64,000 nucleotides of DNA from Diphasiastrum complanatum (taxonomy: Eukaryota; Streptophyta; Lycopodiopsida; Lycopodiales; Lycopodiaceae), in NCBI GenBank assembly GCA_029204225.1, contig CM055102.1, forward strand, positions 29,254,969 to 29,318,968, in the 5' to 3' direction. How positions within the stretch are numbered: the first letter of the stretch is position 1; each line of letters starts with the position of its first letter. Under the pieces are notes generated by a model. The model had not been told where the DNA came from. It searched no databases and saw only the letters and a program-made list of their open reading frames with translations. Shown here one piece after another: positions 1 to 13,100 of this stretch. Position numbers and translations under genes: made by a program.

Positions 1-1990
1 TTTTCATATCTTTTGATGATAGGTTTTCTTTCTTGACAACACCTATGAGTTTGTCTAAGTTGTTTAACACTTGTCTCTTTTCCACTCGATTACTTACTTC
101 CAATGTCTGTGTGGCTTGAACAATTTCTTTCCAAATTTCATATCTGACACTAGATTCTTTGCATGTGTGATTGGATAAGAATCTTCTTGCTTTAGCACCT
201 CCAATTAATGGCTTATTAGAAACATTTTTTTTTTCCCGAAGAGTTTGTCACTTTTTTCAATGGTGACATTCCCTGTTTGTAGTCCTAACTTCGAAAGAAT
301 TTCTTCCGACCTCTTGATAGCTGCTTTAGCCACAAACTTTAGTTTTGAATTCCATACAAGGAGAATATAGAAATATTTTTTTTTTCCAATAATACAAACC
401 TCAGCATGCAATGTGCATATGTGAACATGTTTTAATGGAATTGGCAGCACACTTTTCATATTTGGATCTTCTGCTTCTCGTGTTTGGTCGTCTCAAATTC
501 ATATTATAGCAATCCTTCGTGCAATAAAGACATGAATATTTTGATGTTGCCCCATGAGAGACATTATACATACATTTCAATGTTTTCAAATCGCTTGCAA
601 GGTGCCACTAAATTTGAAAACTTCCATGATTTTCGATTGAAAATTTTTCACCCTCCAAATGTCTCTTTATAATCTTGCCATAATTTGTACGTGAAAATAT
701 TCATGAAAGTATTATATGGTCCTCTTTTATGACTTGTAAAAGAGCAAGTAATGCATGACATGTTAATAAAAAAATGCAATATATTCAATATTGATAACAA
801 TACTTAAAGAAAATTGAAAATTGAAAAGTATATCTGTTGGAATGCAGCCAACCACAACATGTGATTTTTCGATTGAACACTAAACGTTTGATCATCGGTA
901 TCTGAAATTTTGTTCATCAAACTAACACTCGTTCTAATTTTTTACCTTTGATGATTTCAGATTCATCTAATTTTACTACAATAATAATCTTTCCATTTAC
1001 TTGATGTTTGTCTAGTTTATAGAATCAAATAATATATTTTAGAACATATTCAATATCAAGAAAAATATATTGCAATCGTTGTAATTGAGCTCACCACATT
1101 CTGATTTGTATAAATCAGTTATATGAAGTGATTGGCCAACTAGTTTGAACATTCCGTCATTATAATAATTTCTTGCTAATCTTACCTGATAAGGACGAGA
1201 AAGATAAGTTTGTTTCACCATCACTTGAGAAAAGGCTTCTTTAACTATTCTAAAAAACGTAGAATAAGCACTTTTGCTAATTCCAAAATGATCACATGCA
1301 CCTTGTATCACATTTGCATCCAAGTAAGTTTGAACCTTATTCAAAACAGTCTCTACAATTTTTTTTTCATTTTTTCAAACCGAGCATTTTCATCATTGCC
1401 TTTGTTGACTTTCTTGGTAAAACATGACTTGGAGATTCTCCAATGCATGAATGATATGTTAAATAGTTCTTTGCCACCAAACATGATTTGCAACAAATAT
1501 ATAAAACTCAAATTATGTTTAATAAATTAATAATGCAAGTTATCAATTGCAAATCAAACTTAAATGACAAATACAAATCAAATAAACAGTTTATAAGAAA
1601 ACATACTTAAATGTTCAAATCCGATTGTTACTATGTGTGGATAAGTCATCAATATTCTTCAGCGGTACTTTTTTTTTTTTTTCATCATTGCCTTTTTTAT
1701 TGTATATCAACAACAGATTTTAAACTGTCAGATCGCAACTTCTCCATGGATTCTAACATATCTTTGTTTGAGCCTTGAAGACTAGTGACTGTAGCATTCA
1801 ACTATGATATAACATGCTTGAGTGCATTATTTTTAACACTAGTATGTTGCACATAATGAAGCAATTGTTGATTTGCACATTGAAATTGTTGATTAGCAAC
1901 CTGAAATTGCTAATTAAGACAAGATACACTATGCATTCCAATATCATGCAGCCTTTGACAATACTTGTGAAAGGATTCTTCAAAGTGATT
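1..1990 (-). pseudogene. decayed multi-block coding remnant, unrecognised
   Basis: Read right to left on the minus strand, several coding-like blocks follow one another with stops and frameshifts between them. About 1990-1700 gives a Gln/Asn-rich, probably coiled-coil stretch (repeats such as QQFQVANQQFQ) broken by in-frame stops. 1344-1039 is an open block with motif CDHFGISKSAYSTFF. 640-400 carries a Cys-pair motif (YSCLYCTKDC) after the segment DLKTLKCMYNVSHGATSKY. 459-1 continues through AAIKRSEEILSKLG and, after a frameshift near 225, SNKPLIGGAKARRFLSNHTC. The same strand and order of blocks suggest one ancestral protein. The DLK...G...SxYxCxxC pattern resembles, from memory only, unnamed proteins scattered in eukaryotic genomes that may be transposon-borne. 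I cannot name the family. The gene runs off the left edge of the window, and no terminal repeats are seen. Confidence 0.4.
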
Positions 1991-2399
1991 TTGTGACCCT
2001 CAACAAACTAGATATAAACACATCAAAAAACTAGACAGACCTAGATCACAAATCTAAGAATCAATCTTCACCCAAAAAAACTAGTCACCTTAAAAAATGG
2101 ACCTTGCCTAGATCACAAAGATTAAAACTCACAAAAAATTGAATTAAAACACACCAAAATTAGACCCAATTACCCCTATTGGACTCAACCAAGACCAATG
2201 ACTCTTCCTCTTGAGAATTGGAATGAATTTGAAAAGATTTGATTCCAAACAATGTCCTAGATTTCCTTCTCACTTGACTAATTCTCTCATAACTTGAGAT
2301 TCTTGGACAAACAAATAAGATTTGTCTATTTTCCACTCGAATTTGATGCTTCTCTCTCTCTATAAGAGTAATACTTTAAAGTGAATTCAACTCCTTCTG

Positions 2400-3790
2400 A
2401 GATCTTGCAATCACAATGTGAGATCAATCTCACACCCAACATCAATCCCTCCTTGTATCTAGATCTTGCCTTACACTAAGATAAGAAACTCTAAGATCAT
2501 TTGGGCCAACCTCTTCCACAAATTTCAAAACACTTTGGAAGCACTCAAAAGATCAAAAAAGACTCAAATTTCATGAAAGTATGTGACCATGGCGTCAAAA
2601 TCTCATCTAGATCACACATAAACTCGATTGACAATGCAAAATCATGAATTTTTTATGATCTAAGCTAGATATGAGCAATCCTTGGCACACCAGGTTGGAT
2701 GTTCTATCCACCTTCATTTGAATGCCAATAACTTTTTCAAGCCAAGTCCTTTTGGCTTGAAACCAATTGCATCACATACTAGACTTCACTAGCTTTCCAA
2801 CAAGCAATCATTCACTAGATTTGGATCTACCTTGGAGAAACACCAACCAATCAAAGTTGGGTGATCTCACATGTGCCTGAGCACTACAATCCATAACAGT
2901 ACCCAACATGGATCAATCCAATGTGTTTTTTACCCCTCTTGATCCAAAAATCACTTTGATTACTATCGAGATCCAACTAGGCTGTCAATCCTAGTTTTTT
3001 TCAAGCAATTTCTTATCAAGCTTGATGCATCATCCTTAGGCTGGATTTGAGGCTCAAAAAGTGTGATTATTCTCTCTCACTAAGATGTGTGCTTCAGAAA
3101 GCTAGATCCACTTAGTAAGATCTTGATCACAAAGGAGAGAATCAACTTGAGTTACTAGATCTTGCCTTTCACAAATGAAGGAACCCCAAGAGAATTTGGA
3201 TCACACAATACACATGAGTTTCACACACCTCTATGACTATTTCAAGCCAAAAAAACACTCAAGAACTATGAGTAGGAGTGAAACAAAGTGACTAGGATCT
3301 CAAAATCTCATCTAGAACTCTCAAAACCTAAATTCACAATGTAACCTTGAGTTTTTTTTATACAACCATCAAGATTTGATGCTCTTTGGAAAAAGTCACC
3401 AGGTTGGATGCCCAACCTACCTCCAAATAAATCTTGATATACAGTGAACCAATTCACATAAGATCTCTTGCACCTAAATCTTTACTCAAATAGCTTTTCA
3501 ACAAGTATTTACTTGCACAATTTGGATCACCACAATCTTTTCAATTGTCAAAAAAATCACAAATTCATTAGAATTATTTGGATCAACATACTGGGCAAAC
3601 ATGCAACGTTGTTAAGAGCTGGTTGAAACAATGAGACAAAAAGATCATAATTTTATATCCATACTTAATAGAATATGACAATGCGAACACACCACTTTTG
3701 ACATAGATTTTTGAAACAAACTATGTCATTGCAAACTTCCATTCGATCTCACATTCTCACACACCTATTTTATACAAACTTTGATAAAGC
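2400..3790. repeat. two diverged tandem copies of a ~0.7-kb unit
   Basis: Landmarks recur about 700 bp apart: a 'caaaatctcatctaga' block near 2597 and near 3302, and 'caccaggttggatg' near 2690 and near 3397. Leading text about calyx-like short words (agatcttg, actagatc) is shared throughout. The copies are strongly diverged and contain no reading frame I recognise. They may be duplicated leader or LTR sequence of the copia-like element whose PBS-like site lies at 4055-4067. Confidence 0.45.
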
Positions 3791-4054
3791 AAAACACGAT
3801 GATGACGCCTTGCAACAATCAACTGAAACTTAATACATCTTGCAAGCAATGGACTAAATTCTTAAAGTGGGGTATCCCACAAGTGCTCTGAGCACAGTAG
3901 TCTGTATTGTACTTTCTAGATCCAAATCAATATGATTGTTGTCGATCTTGATGCCAAAATCCCTTGGAAGCTAGTCGAGATCCTCTACCACCCTCTTAGC
4001 CTTGATTTTCACTCTCAAATCTTTATCATAGATGCATTTCATCACACCTTAGGT

Positions 4055-4625
4055 GCCTCTGATACCATGTGTACTTTTCACACGTGTGAGTACACACAAA
4101 CCAATGTGTTTGATCTTCTAAAGTGGGTGTGATTGCACATGAAACTATTACTTGATTGTAGCAAGCAATCTTCCTAGAAAATCTTCAAGGCAAGCACACA
4201 CAAGCATTCATCAATGATCACTCACACTTTCTCACTCAAACCAAACACTTAGCATGAAGAAAATTAAGTCCCAAACACATTCAAAGAGTGAGAGAGAGCC
4301 CTTGCTCTCGGGTGGAGATAGAAAGAGAGACTTGTACTCATGTAGAGAAAATACATATACATAGTGAAGGGAAAAAAAAACTCCATGATTATCATTCAAA
4401 AAACCATATGTACAATGAAAGAAGTCATATAGTACTAACTCGAGATCTAGCATGAGAAATGCTTGAGATCGATTGGACCTCTTGGATTCCACCTCTCATA
4501 ACGATTGGACCTCTAAATTCTCACCTCTCCATGATTGGACCAACTAGCTAGAACCTCACAATATGATTGGCCAAATGATTTGCACCTTTAAACATGATTG
4601 GGCCAAACATTTTGCCCCCCTTAAT
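4055..4625 (-). mobile_element. isolated copia-type LTR with PBS-like and PPT-like borders
   Basis: The complement of a Met-tRNA primer-binding site (TGGTATCAGAGGC on the minus strand) lies at 4055-4067. It directly abuts a TG...CA block at 4068-4609 (542 bp). On the other side, 4610-4625 reads as a polypurine tract on the minus strand (AAGGGGGGCAAAA). An LTR with a PPT on its 5' side and a PBS on its 3' side would be the shared LTR of a tandem element or recombination product. No gag or pol is recognisable on either side, so the outer border is uncertain. Confidence 0.4.
4471..4610. repeat. five-copy ~31-bp minisatellite
   Basis: The word GATTGG starts at 4471, 4503, 4533, 4565 and 4596, giving spacings of 32, 30, 32 and 31 bp. 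Each is followed by a variable CC/AACCT stretch. The repeat lies inside the LTR-like block. Confidence 0.6.
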
Positions 4626-7373
4626 GGATACTTGGTGACTATTCTACCCATTTTTTGAACAGATTAAAAAGCAGAATAGTCATTTGTTTTCTTCAAAAAA
4701 AAATTGGTGCGCTTTCCAACCTACGCGTCAAGCGTCAAGCTACCACGTGGCAGATTGACTAGTCAAAAAAAGTCAAAGTGCTAATTATGCTTCATAAAGA
4801 ACATGTAGAAAAAGTCAAAGTATCCATTACGCAATGGAAGGCGCCGAGCATAGGCCACTCTGCCCGGTTCAGCTTTCCAAAAAATTTTAGGCTCGACCCC
4901 TTCAAGCCTCGCCCAAAAAATTCTAAAAATCCTTACCAAGTAAAATGACATGTGCCCGGCTCCTTCCATAGTACTCAATGTGATTGGCTTTAGCATATCA
5001 TCTCTTAATTTGATTGGCCATATTTGACTTTGAAAAGAAGATTTGGTTGCATACTAGCACATATCAAATCCTTACATTCTGTGATAAGTGTCACCATTTC
5101 ACTAGACTCGAGTTCGAGGCCTCGACTTTTCAAACTCTACTTGAAAAATATGTACAAGACACTACTGTACATTTGTATATGAAATTGACAAATCAATCAA
5201 GCTAAATCTATTTTTCACAAAAATAAAATAATTAGAATTCTTCTGGTGGACTCCGACTACTCTCACAAGACTCAAGAGTACTTCATATTGACCATTGAAA
5301 GGGATCTACCCATGACTTAAGCAATGATCTTAGTTTGTGAGAACTGCTTGGAAAGAAATTCAGCACGTTTCTTCAGATCAAAGTGTAAGATGATCATATC
5401 ACCTAATTCTGAAATAGACATTCAATTTTTCTGCGATAGATTATAAACTATCCTGCTTTTCTGGAAGCTCCTCGCCGGTAGTGCTGTACAAGCTCTCTTC
5501 CTCAGAACTGCTGCTGCATACAGTTTATCCCTCTTTCACCTCTATCTTCATGTGAAAATTTCAGGTGATGCGTCTTTGTCTTCTTGCCCATTTCTCATCC
5601 TTCTGAATTTAACTATATTTTTTAACCCCTGCTTCTGATCAACTGGTATGGTAAACCAATCTGGTTTGCTCTATCAGTTCATCATCCGAGAGATCCCCAA
5701 CATGTTGGAGATTTTAAGTGTTTCCTCTAGGACACCTTCCACTGGAATTAAAAATTCAAGGAGAATGGTCTACAGATCTTGCTCCCTTCCGTGAGGCGCT
5801 TGTGTTTTGGATGTGTCTGTGGTTTTCTAGATACTTAAATGTTATTTTTCCAGAAACAAACTGGCTTCTAAAGGGTTCTCAATTCTTCTTAGCGCCTTGT
5901 AAAACATCAACGAGCGATCTTTCTCAGTCGTCACTTTCCTTCGCTGGTGGAACTAGTAATTAGATTCTAACGAGCTTGACTGAAGCGCCTCACTACTAGG
6001 CTTTGCAAAAACAAAATTTAAGTGCCTCAATACTAAGCTTTGTTATTTCAGCAATCTTCAAAGCTGAAACATCTGCCCCCAACTATGAACGTGTGATGAC
6101 TTAAAGAATCTGCATGCCTATCCTCCCTTGTCACTGGACCTTTTATAAGAATCAAAATACTCTTCACCAAAGTAGCCGGAGTCCTCTTCTGCTAGTAAAA
6201 GGTCGTAGCTCCTATCTTTTCTTTTCTCGAATGTCCTCAATTGTTCGTAGATTGGAATCAAACTCTTCACCTCAAGAAGAAAAGGATAGGAAGTCCTTAC
6301 CAGCAGCTCACCACTCGTTTCTTACAGCTTGAAATATTTTATTCATGAGTGACAAGATTTTGCTCAGCTGTTGTGTGCTAGGGAGGGTGCTGTATCAATT
6401 GCTCCTATCAAGTTGCTCGTTCCCTATTCTCCCAATCCTCTCGCTCATGGCCATTTTGCCTCACTCTGTCACAACTGGTTTGTGGGAACTTTTCACCAGT
6501 TGAAGTTGAATTACTGTAAAGGTACTCCAGCAGTTTTCCTCTTTTCCTAAACCTCACTTTCTGTCTAAATGTTGTAATTATTTTTATTTATTTCTGAGAT
6601 CTGAATATATTCAAAGTCACAAATTTGACTTGAGAATTTGGTGATGTCATTAGGTGAAGCTTAGAAAAAGCATGCATGTATGCGCATTGATCAAGGCAAA
6701 GTGGATATATTTTCAGAAACAGAGATATCTATCTATTATCGATAAGGCAGTAGTGGGTGGTGAGATCGGAATATAAGTTATGTAAAATTGTAAAGAGAAC
6801 TGTATTTGTGATGATGCTCTCACTTTGCAAGACCCAAGTCTAGCAAACACCCATAGATAGTATTATACCAAATTTCAAATGAAATGAATCAGCATACGTA
6901 TGTCATCACGCCCATCCATCATGAATACGACTTCTTGATAAGCAAACACCTCAGACTAGCTACATTGTCACCCATCACCTTGTTTAAGTGCATCAATTTA
7001 TGATGGAAATCTAAACTTGGTAACTTCCTTCTAGTAATGCATGACTTGCAAAAAACAGCTTTCATCTCCTAGAAGTCATGACAGAAACCAAGTTCCAACT
7101 GGCATTGGGAGTCCTGAAACATATTAAACACCCATGTCCACCTAGGATTAAGTAGCAGTTTATATTTCAGGTTAAATTCCCGTTTGGGTGTTGTGAACCA
7201 TCTTTTGCTCGGTATCTGTTGGGCAGATAAGCATACCAGATTCTTGTTAATGTTATACACAGCTATAGTTTGGTGCTCGATCCCTAGAGACCTCAAGTAA
7301 TATACATAAGGTTGTATGCTTAAGAAATGGTATAGATGAGAAGTTACAGAGAGCTCATGAGCACTATTCAAAC
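4626..7373. other. no recognisable gene
   Basis: Short reading frames occur (for example 5718-5963 and 6114-6332 on the plus strand), but none shows a family motif, conserved-looking composition or convincing splice context. A diverged transcription unit cannot be excluded around 5400-6600, where the sequence is less AT-rich. Confidence 0.4.
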
Positions 7374-7965
7374 CAGAGTAGCAGCGGATCGCTGCAAAAA
7401 CATTCCGGAACGTCAGTGATCTGCGACCCGGATCGCGAATTTTTTTTTTTTTTTGTGGAAAAAAGACTAATGGCCAATTTTTTTTTTTTTTGATAGTTTA
7501 ATACTAACCAAACTTGGATGGTGGACATGATTACAATCCAAGATTGGAGTTGAAACAACTATAAACTCTGTTACATATGGCATATGAAAGAACATTAGAA
7601 ACTCCTGACCCAGAGAACTCACACACGCACGACCGTTCGAAAGGATGCTTATGCTTATGCTTCTGAGATGGGTGCTTATACTTCATAATTGTTGTCGGTT
7701 TGCTGCCATTTAATACGGTTCCATGTGATTTCATTTCACATAATACAGAAATAGAGATGTTCAATAAAGAATCACTTAATGGCCCAAAATTGGACCGCAC
7801 TCCAAACTAGATAAGTGAATTGCTCTTGAAAACACCTTTAATCTGATACCCATATTGGCACCCAAAAAAAAAAGGAAAAGAAAAAAATTTGCGTTCTGGG
7901 AAACCCTAATTGGATTTCACAGATCACGTTCCGGATTGCGTTCCAGAACGGAACCTGCAACTCTG
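7374..7965. mobile_element. non-autonomous hAT-type element, 592 bp
   Basis: The ends are inverted: CAGAGTAGCAG at the left and CTGCAACTCTG at the right, one mismatch in 11. They are flanked by a perfect 8-bp target duplication, ATTCAAAC, at 7366-7373 and 7966-7973. An 8-bp duplication with CA...TG ends is the hallmark of hAT transposition. Subterminal sequence is rich in GGATCGC and GTTCCGG-type words on both sides. No transposase reading frame is present, so it would have been mobilised in trans. It sits about 490 bp past the stop codon of the transporter gene. Confidence 0.85.
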
Positions 7966-8456
7966 ATTCAAACCAAACATGCTTGATAAAAATGCTTGAT
8001 CATTTCCTCGTTACACTCAAGATGCTAATCACACATTAGTACTATTGCATGCTTGACAATTTCCTCGTTAAACTTAAAATGCTGATCAAATTAGTACTAT
8101 TAATTTTCCATTGAAACACAATAGACCAAGTCTAATGGCTTTGCCAACTCAAGGAATTGCAACCATACTTCCTATATTTGTTTTTACTTTTCAAAAACTC
8201 ACAAACGGTAGATTCCATCATTTGAATCTGTGGAGATGGGTATTGTACAAATAATCCGCTGCTGCAAATCAATGGTCTTAATAAGAAAAGCGCATTAGCA
8301 CAAGGGCACTAACGCTACAAGATTAGCGGATCTGTTCCCCAAAAAATTATTATTCAGTACTTTCAATCGACAAAGCCACAAGGGGCAACCAAGTGACCAG
8401 GTCTTAAAGGCTTCTCAACAATCCTGCAACAAGATAGAGAGTCCATATCCAGCATC
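7966..8456 (-). other. 3' UTR and 3' flank of the transporter gene
   Basis: This is minus-strand sequence following the transporter stop codon. An AATAAT polyadenylation-like word lies near 8345-8353 on the minus strand, about 105 bp past the stop. The true cleavage site cannot be read from sequence. Confidence 0.4.
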
Positions 8457-10120
8457 TTACGATGCCTTCTCCTTGACCACATAAGGATAGCGTTGATAGA
8501 TAATATTGCTGAGTATAACCAGAGGGAGAGCTCCTAGCACATAAACTGATGGGGGGATATCGTCAACAGCATACTGTAAAAAAGCTGTTACCACCAAAGC
8601 TGAGACAATCACAAATCCCTACCAAAATGATAATACGCACAGCATTAGTATTTCTTGAACTCTCCAAGATCTAAATAGATCATAACCGATTTTTAGCAAA
8701 ACTTTTCAGGTCACAAGCGTGCCTCGAGCTTATGTCGTATGGGCATTTTATGAAATTTTAGTAACGTGTTTGACATTCTGGAACCTCAGGCAAACAGAGT
8801 AAAGTTACTAGCCAGATACAGCATGCAATTTTTCATTCAAGCCAGCAAGTAATGTAGATTCGCCAAACAAAATGACTTCTCCACGAGCAAAAAGTGAAGT
8901 GATATTCAAGCTTGTTGCTGAGAAAAAGTTGGCTTGCTTAAGTATAAAGACCCGTGGAGCACTGTAAGTGTCTGAACAACTGTCTTCACAAAGAAGAAAA
9001 TTGCCCTTCAAGGAGTGTACATAATTAGTTTTCAATATCTTGCAGTAATGCTGTAAAGACCGATGTGAGCAATTACCAAAAACCAATTGCACTTCAAGGA
9101 GAGTACATAACTTGTTTTGAATATCTTCCAGTAATGCTGTAAAAACTGCCGTGAGCAATTACCAAACACCTAAAGGTCAAGCCTTGGAAATGGGCAGACA
9201 GCATTTATTGCAAGGAAATGCCGATGCAAACTTTCACCGAAATTTACTAAATCTTAAACACACAACAACTACCAAACAGAATTCCCAAAATGCATGCTTA
9301 AAAGAAAAGAAGAACGGCCCTCCTTTCTACTGTGGGAATCAACAAGTTCACAAGAGGTTATATTTACACTCTTTGTGGAACCATTGTAGTAAATTTTTTG
9401 ATGAGGCCCCTGTCTATGTAGATACCTAACAAGCAACTAAATCTCTTTCCTGAAGGGTAAGACAAACAAACTTTGCATACCTTTTTCACTCCACCAGCAT
9501 AGGTGGTCACTAGACCCACCAAAATTCCACCAACAGCATTTGAAAAAATTGGTAACTGCATAATACTTAAATTTAATTAATTGCTGCGTACTAGAAATTG
9601 AAAACTGCTATAAGCAATCTGAGAAACTTTAAATGCATGATCTTGAAATTTACTTAACTTACCCAAGTATAGATTGTCCATCCTGAAAAAAATCCTTGCT
9701 GTTTGATGGCATTCCCATCTGGAGATTTTATCATACTAACCAATAGGCACATGCTAGCGATTGTTGACATCTCCACTGTCATTAAATAGCTGCTTCTTCT
9801 TTTAATCTTACAAACATTAAATTTCTATTAGAGTAATCGAATCATACTTTAAGAGGGAAAAAGCAAGGATTGTAAACATTTTGAGATATCTGACTTGAGA
9901 TAACCATTAGAGATATCTCACCTGAGATGCCCATTGACAGAGTGTTGATGCCAGGCCAGACAGAACGGAGGCGACCAGTACAGGTACTACCCCGAAAAGA
10001 AAAGTTTGTCCATTATCCAACTCGGAGGGAACATGAGATGCATTTTGACTGATGCTAATCAGCAAAGCAGCTACAAGCAACAGTAGCAGGGCTCCAACTT
10101 GTTGCTTAGATTGCTTATGC
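8457..10120 (-). CDS. ROCK1: transporter exons 4-7 (3' exon cluster)
   Basis: Exon 4 (10120-9922, 199 nt) follows a TCTCTTGCAG acceptor. Its first base G completes the Gly codon left open by exon 3, 33 kb away, giving ...[15 protein letters not shown]. Intron 4 is 115 bp (GTGAGA...TGTAAG). Exon 5 (9806-9663, 144 nt, 48 codons) begins [14 protein letters not shown]. Intron 5 is 107 bp (GTAAGT...TGCAG). Exon 6 (9555-9481, 75 nt, 25 codons) is [10 protein letters not shown] to GGVKK. Intron 6 is 862 bp. Exon 7 (8618-8457) begins [10 protein letters not shown] and ends with TAA at 8457-8459. Confidence 0.92.
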
Positions 10121-13100
10121 CTGCAAGAGATTGTGCTTCAACAACTTCAATATATTTCAAGTGACCTGCAATTGTCGACCAAATTAAAGAAAAATCACAT
10201 ATCAGAGTTACATATAAGTAGCATGCAAACTAGAGGCTCATTCAAATTAGCTGTGGAGTAACATTTAGAAAAAGTAAAGACGGTTGTAGACATTGTAAGC
10301 GTGTTCCATTAGTTACTGGAAACGCTACAGATCATTCTCAAGCATAGGACGCATCGTATAATCATATAGAAATAATTCTCCAGTGCTGGAATTCTGATGG
10401 TGAACTCGGAGACCTAAAGTTTGATATCTGGAGTTGCACACTCATAAAAGATCTATCACACTGATATAACCACACAACGCGATAGGAACAAATTTTTGAT
10501 ATTAAGCGATCCTAGAGATGTATTAACAATCAAATATCAATACGTTCTCAGGTGTTGCACAATGGATGGCGAACTCCTAGGCATAAAGTTTGGTATCTTG
10601 AATTGCACACTCCTCTTAGATCTATCACAGCAATGTAACCACAACACACACATATGAACAAATTTTTGAAATGAAGAGAACCCAGAGATGAATCAACAAT
10701 AGAAACATTATATTGATGTGTAAAAGTACAATACAGCACAGATGGAGCACCTTGTAGATTATCAACACTTACAAACAAAGTCAAGCATGTAGCACCTGAT
10801 AGACAAAATAGAGCACAATCTGAACATCCCATAGAATCTCATAAGAAGAACTCAAGAGAATCCTCAACATGTTGATGGTAGCCCTCCAACAAATGAATGG
10901 AACTCAAGCATCAAATCAATCTGAGTGGAAGGCATGACTACTGCTATTGTTTAGGAGGCCCTTAAAAGGAACCTCTAAGAAACATGATACATTTTACCCC
11001 ACCACTTGAGTTATTAGCCTAATCAGCATAAATGAAAATATGGACCATCGGTCCAACTCAATACATGACCATGTGAATAATAATGATTGAGGGATCAAAT
11101 AAAGGCCATGGATAATGTATGTACCAGTTAGACTCGTATGTCAATAACTTTCAAGCACTAACAAAACCGTTTTCCTCAATGTAGGCAATAAATGGAAGAG
11201 TTGCATATGAATTCTAAAATATGAAGTTAATGTAAGCTGCAAAATATACACCCATAAAAGTGCATATGCTAGAGATGTTGCCGCAAAAATGTAAACATTG
11301 TATAGCAGACCACAAAAATGCATATTGAATAAGTAGCCTCAACATAATGAAGCCACAAAACTGGAAGAATTGTTGAATGATAATATGAAACTCTGCCAAG
11401 CCAGACACATGAACATAGAACACCAAATGATTGCATTGTGATGAGCGTCATATGAACCATACAGTTTTGCATAGCTTCACTCACCCATACTTTTTTTATT
11501 CAACCTGCTCATCTCAATTAGGATCAAAATCAAATCGATTAGAAAATGATCAAGAACTACTCAAGATGAGTGGAGTGGTTGCAAAAATTTTCACACACAT
11601 TTTCCCAGATCCCAGGCCACTTGAAATCAGTCATTTCTCCATAGTTTTCAATCATTCAAAGCAGAAACAGCTAGTTGGAGGTCAAGCACCCATTGTGATC
11701 AGCCCAGTAGGAACTGAAAGCGTTCCTTTTGGTCAATTAGAGAGGAAGAACAAAGGAGAAGGCACAACCATCACGCCTAGCCCTGTGCATGAGGCCCAAA
11801 AATATTTCTTACTTGGTGCTTCTAAGGTGGGATGTCCCTCCAAAACGCAGATGGTTCAACGCGCAACCAACCAACGAGTGCCACTTCATAGGACCCAGGG
11901 AGATTTAACACCAGCCGTTGAATCTAAGGGGAATTAGGTTCCATATTCATTTCTCAAAGAAAATTTCATTTTTTAGGGTTCTAAGGTTTAAAAAAGAGGA
12001 GTTCTTCATTAAAAATTCCCCCAGTGGAATTTGAGCTGGGTCCCTAAGGGCAGACCGTTAGTTTTCAAACATTGTTCACGATTGGGTTCTTGCAAGAAAA
12101 TGGCCATAAATGAAAAAATAGAGTGATATTGACGTTGGAAAACGCAACACAAGCAGAAATGTTTGTGTACAGGAGCAATCTGTAAGTAATAGGCCATGTG
12201 CTAAGCCAAAAATCTCCAAAAATGGAGCTTGGATGGCAGAAAAAAAGAAATTCTAAGAGCGCAACAAACTCTATGGTGGCAATTTTTTTAGCTTACTTGC
12301 CAATTAAGGCAACTTCTCTTCCTTTCTGACAATGGTTCCCCACAACTTTGTGAGTGTTGTAGAAGCTAGAAGTTTTGACGAAGGACAATAATCAACAATA
12401 TACGGTGACGCTTGCAAAAGGGACAGATACTAAAGTCTGGAACACGATAATTCTAAAACTACACTTTTGATGCAAAATTGCATCAAGCAGACACACTTCC
12501 ATGTACTGAATCTCAATAGGACTAATGTGACTCTAAAATATAATGGTTCTTTAAAAATACACTAGAGAATTGTGTATTTTATGATGTTCATAATGATCCG
12601 AAGGTTTCCATTTTAGGCGAGAAAGATAATCCAACTTGTATTGCGCATTTGAAAATAGAAAAGTTCTCAAAAGTTTTGAGTATAATGAAATTCAAATATT
12701 GCCGAAGTTGGAAGGTACATTTCAGTGCTATTGAATCTTGTAGCAATAATTTATACCTAAGATTGCCTCAAATTTTCAATTCTCATGGTGGGCATTATGG
12801 CTCACTAGGTGCTCTGATTTGTCTTGAAAAAATTATATAAGGCCTCATGGACAGTGATCTACCTCCCTCTCTCCTTTGCTGAGCTCTATATGCTTGCTTT
12901 CCTCTCTTGCTACTGCGATTTCCAGCTTGGCTTCTCTTACTGAGGAGCTGTGGTTTCCAGCTTGTTACACTGCTTCTTTACGGGTGTAGAGGGCAATTTA
13001 CAGGTATGTTTCTCCCTATAGACCAGCGATCTGCCTCCATGGATGCTTGGGGATCTTTTGGTGCTTATTCTGAAGCATGTTTTACTGTTTTGAATGCATA

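Noticed and set aside
5718-6332. Plus-strand frames suggesting a small gene
   Set aside because: No domain, no consistent splice sites and no supporting frame on either side.
9151-9429. Plus-strand frame opposite transporter intron 6
   Set aside because: It overlaps the tandem duplication in the intron and is antisense to a well-supported gene. No motif is present.
11431-11937. 168-codon plus-strand open frame in intron 3
   Set aside because: It has no recognisable motif or splice context and is antisense to the host gene. Length alone is weak evidence in 64 kb of six-frame sequence.
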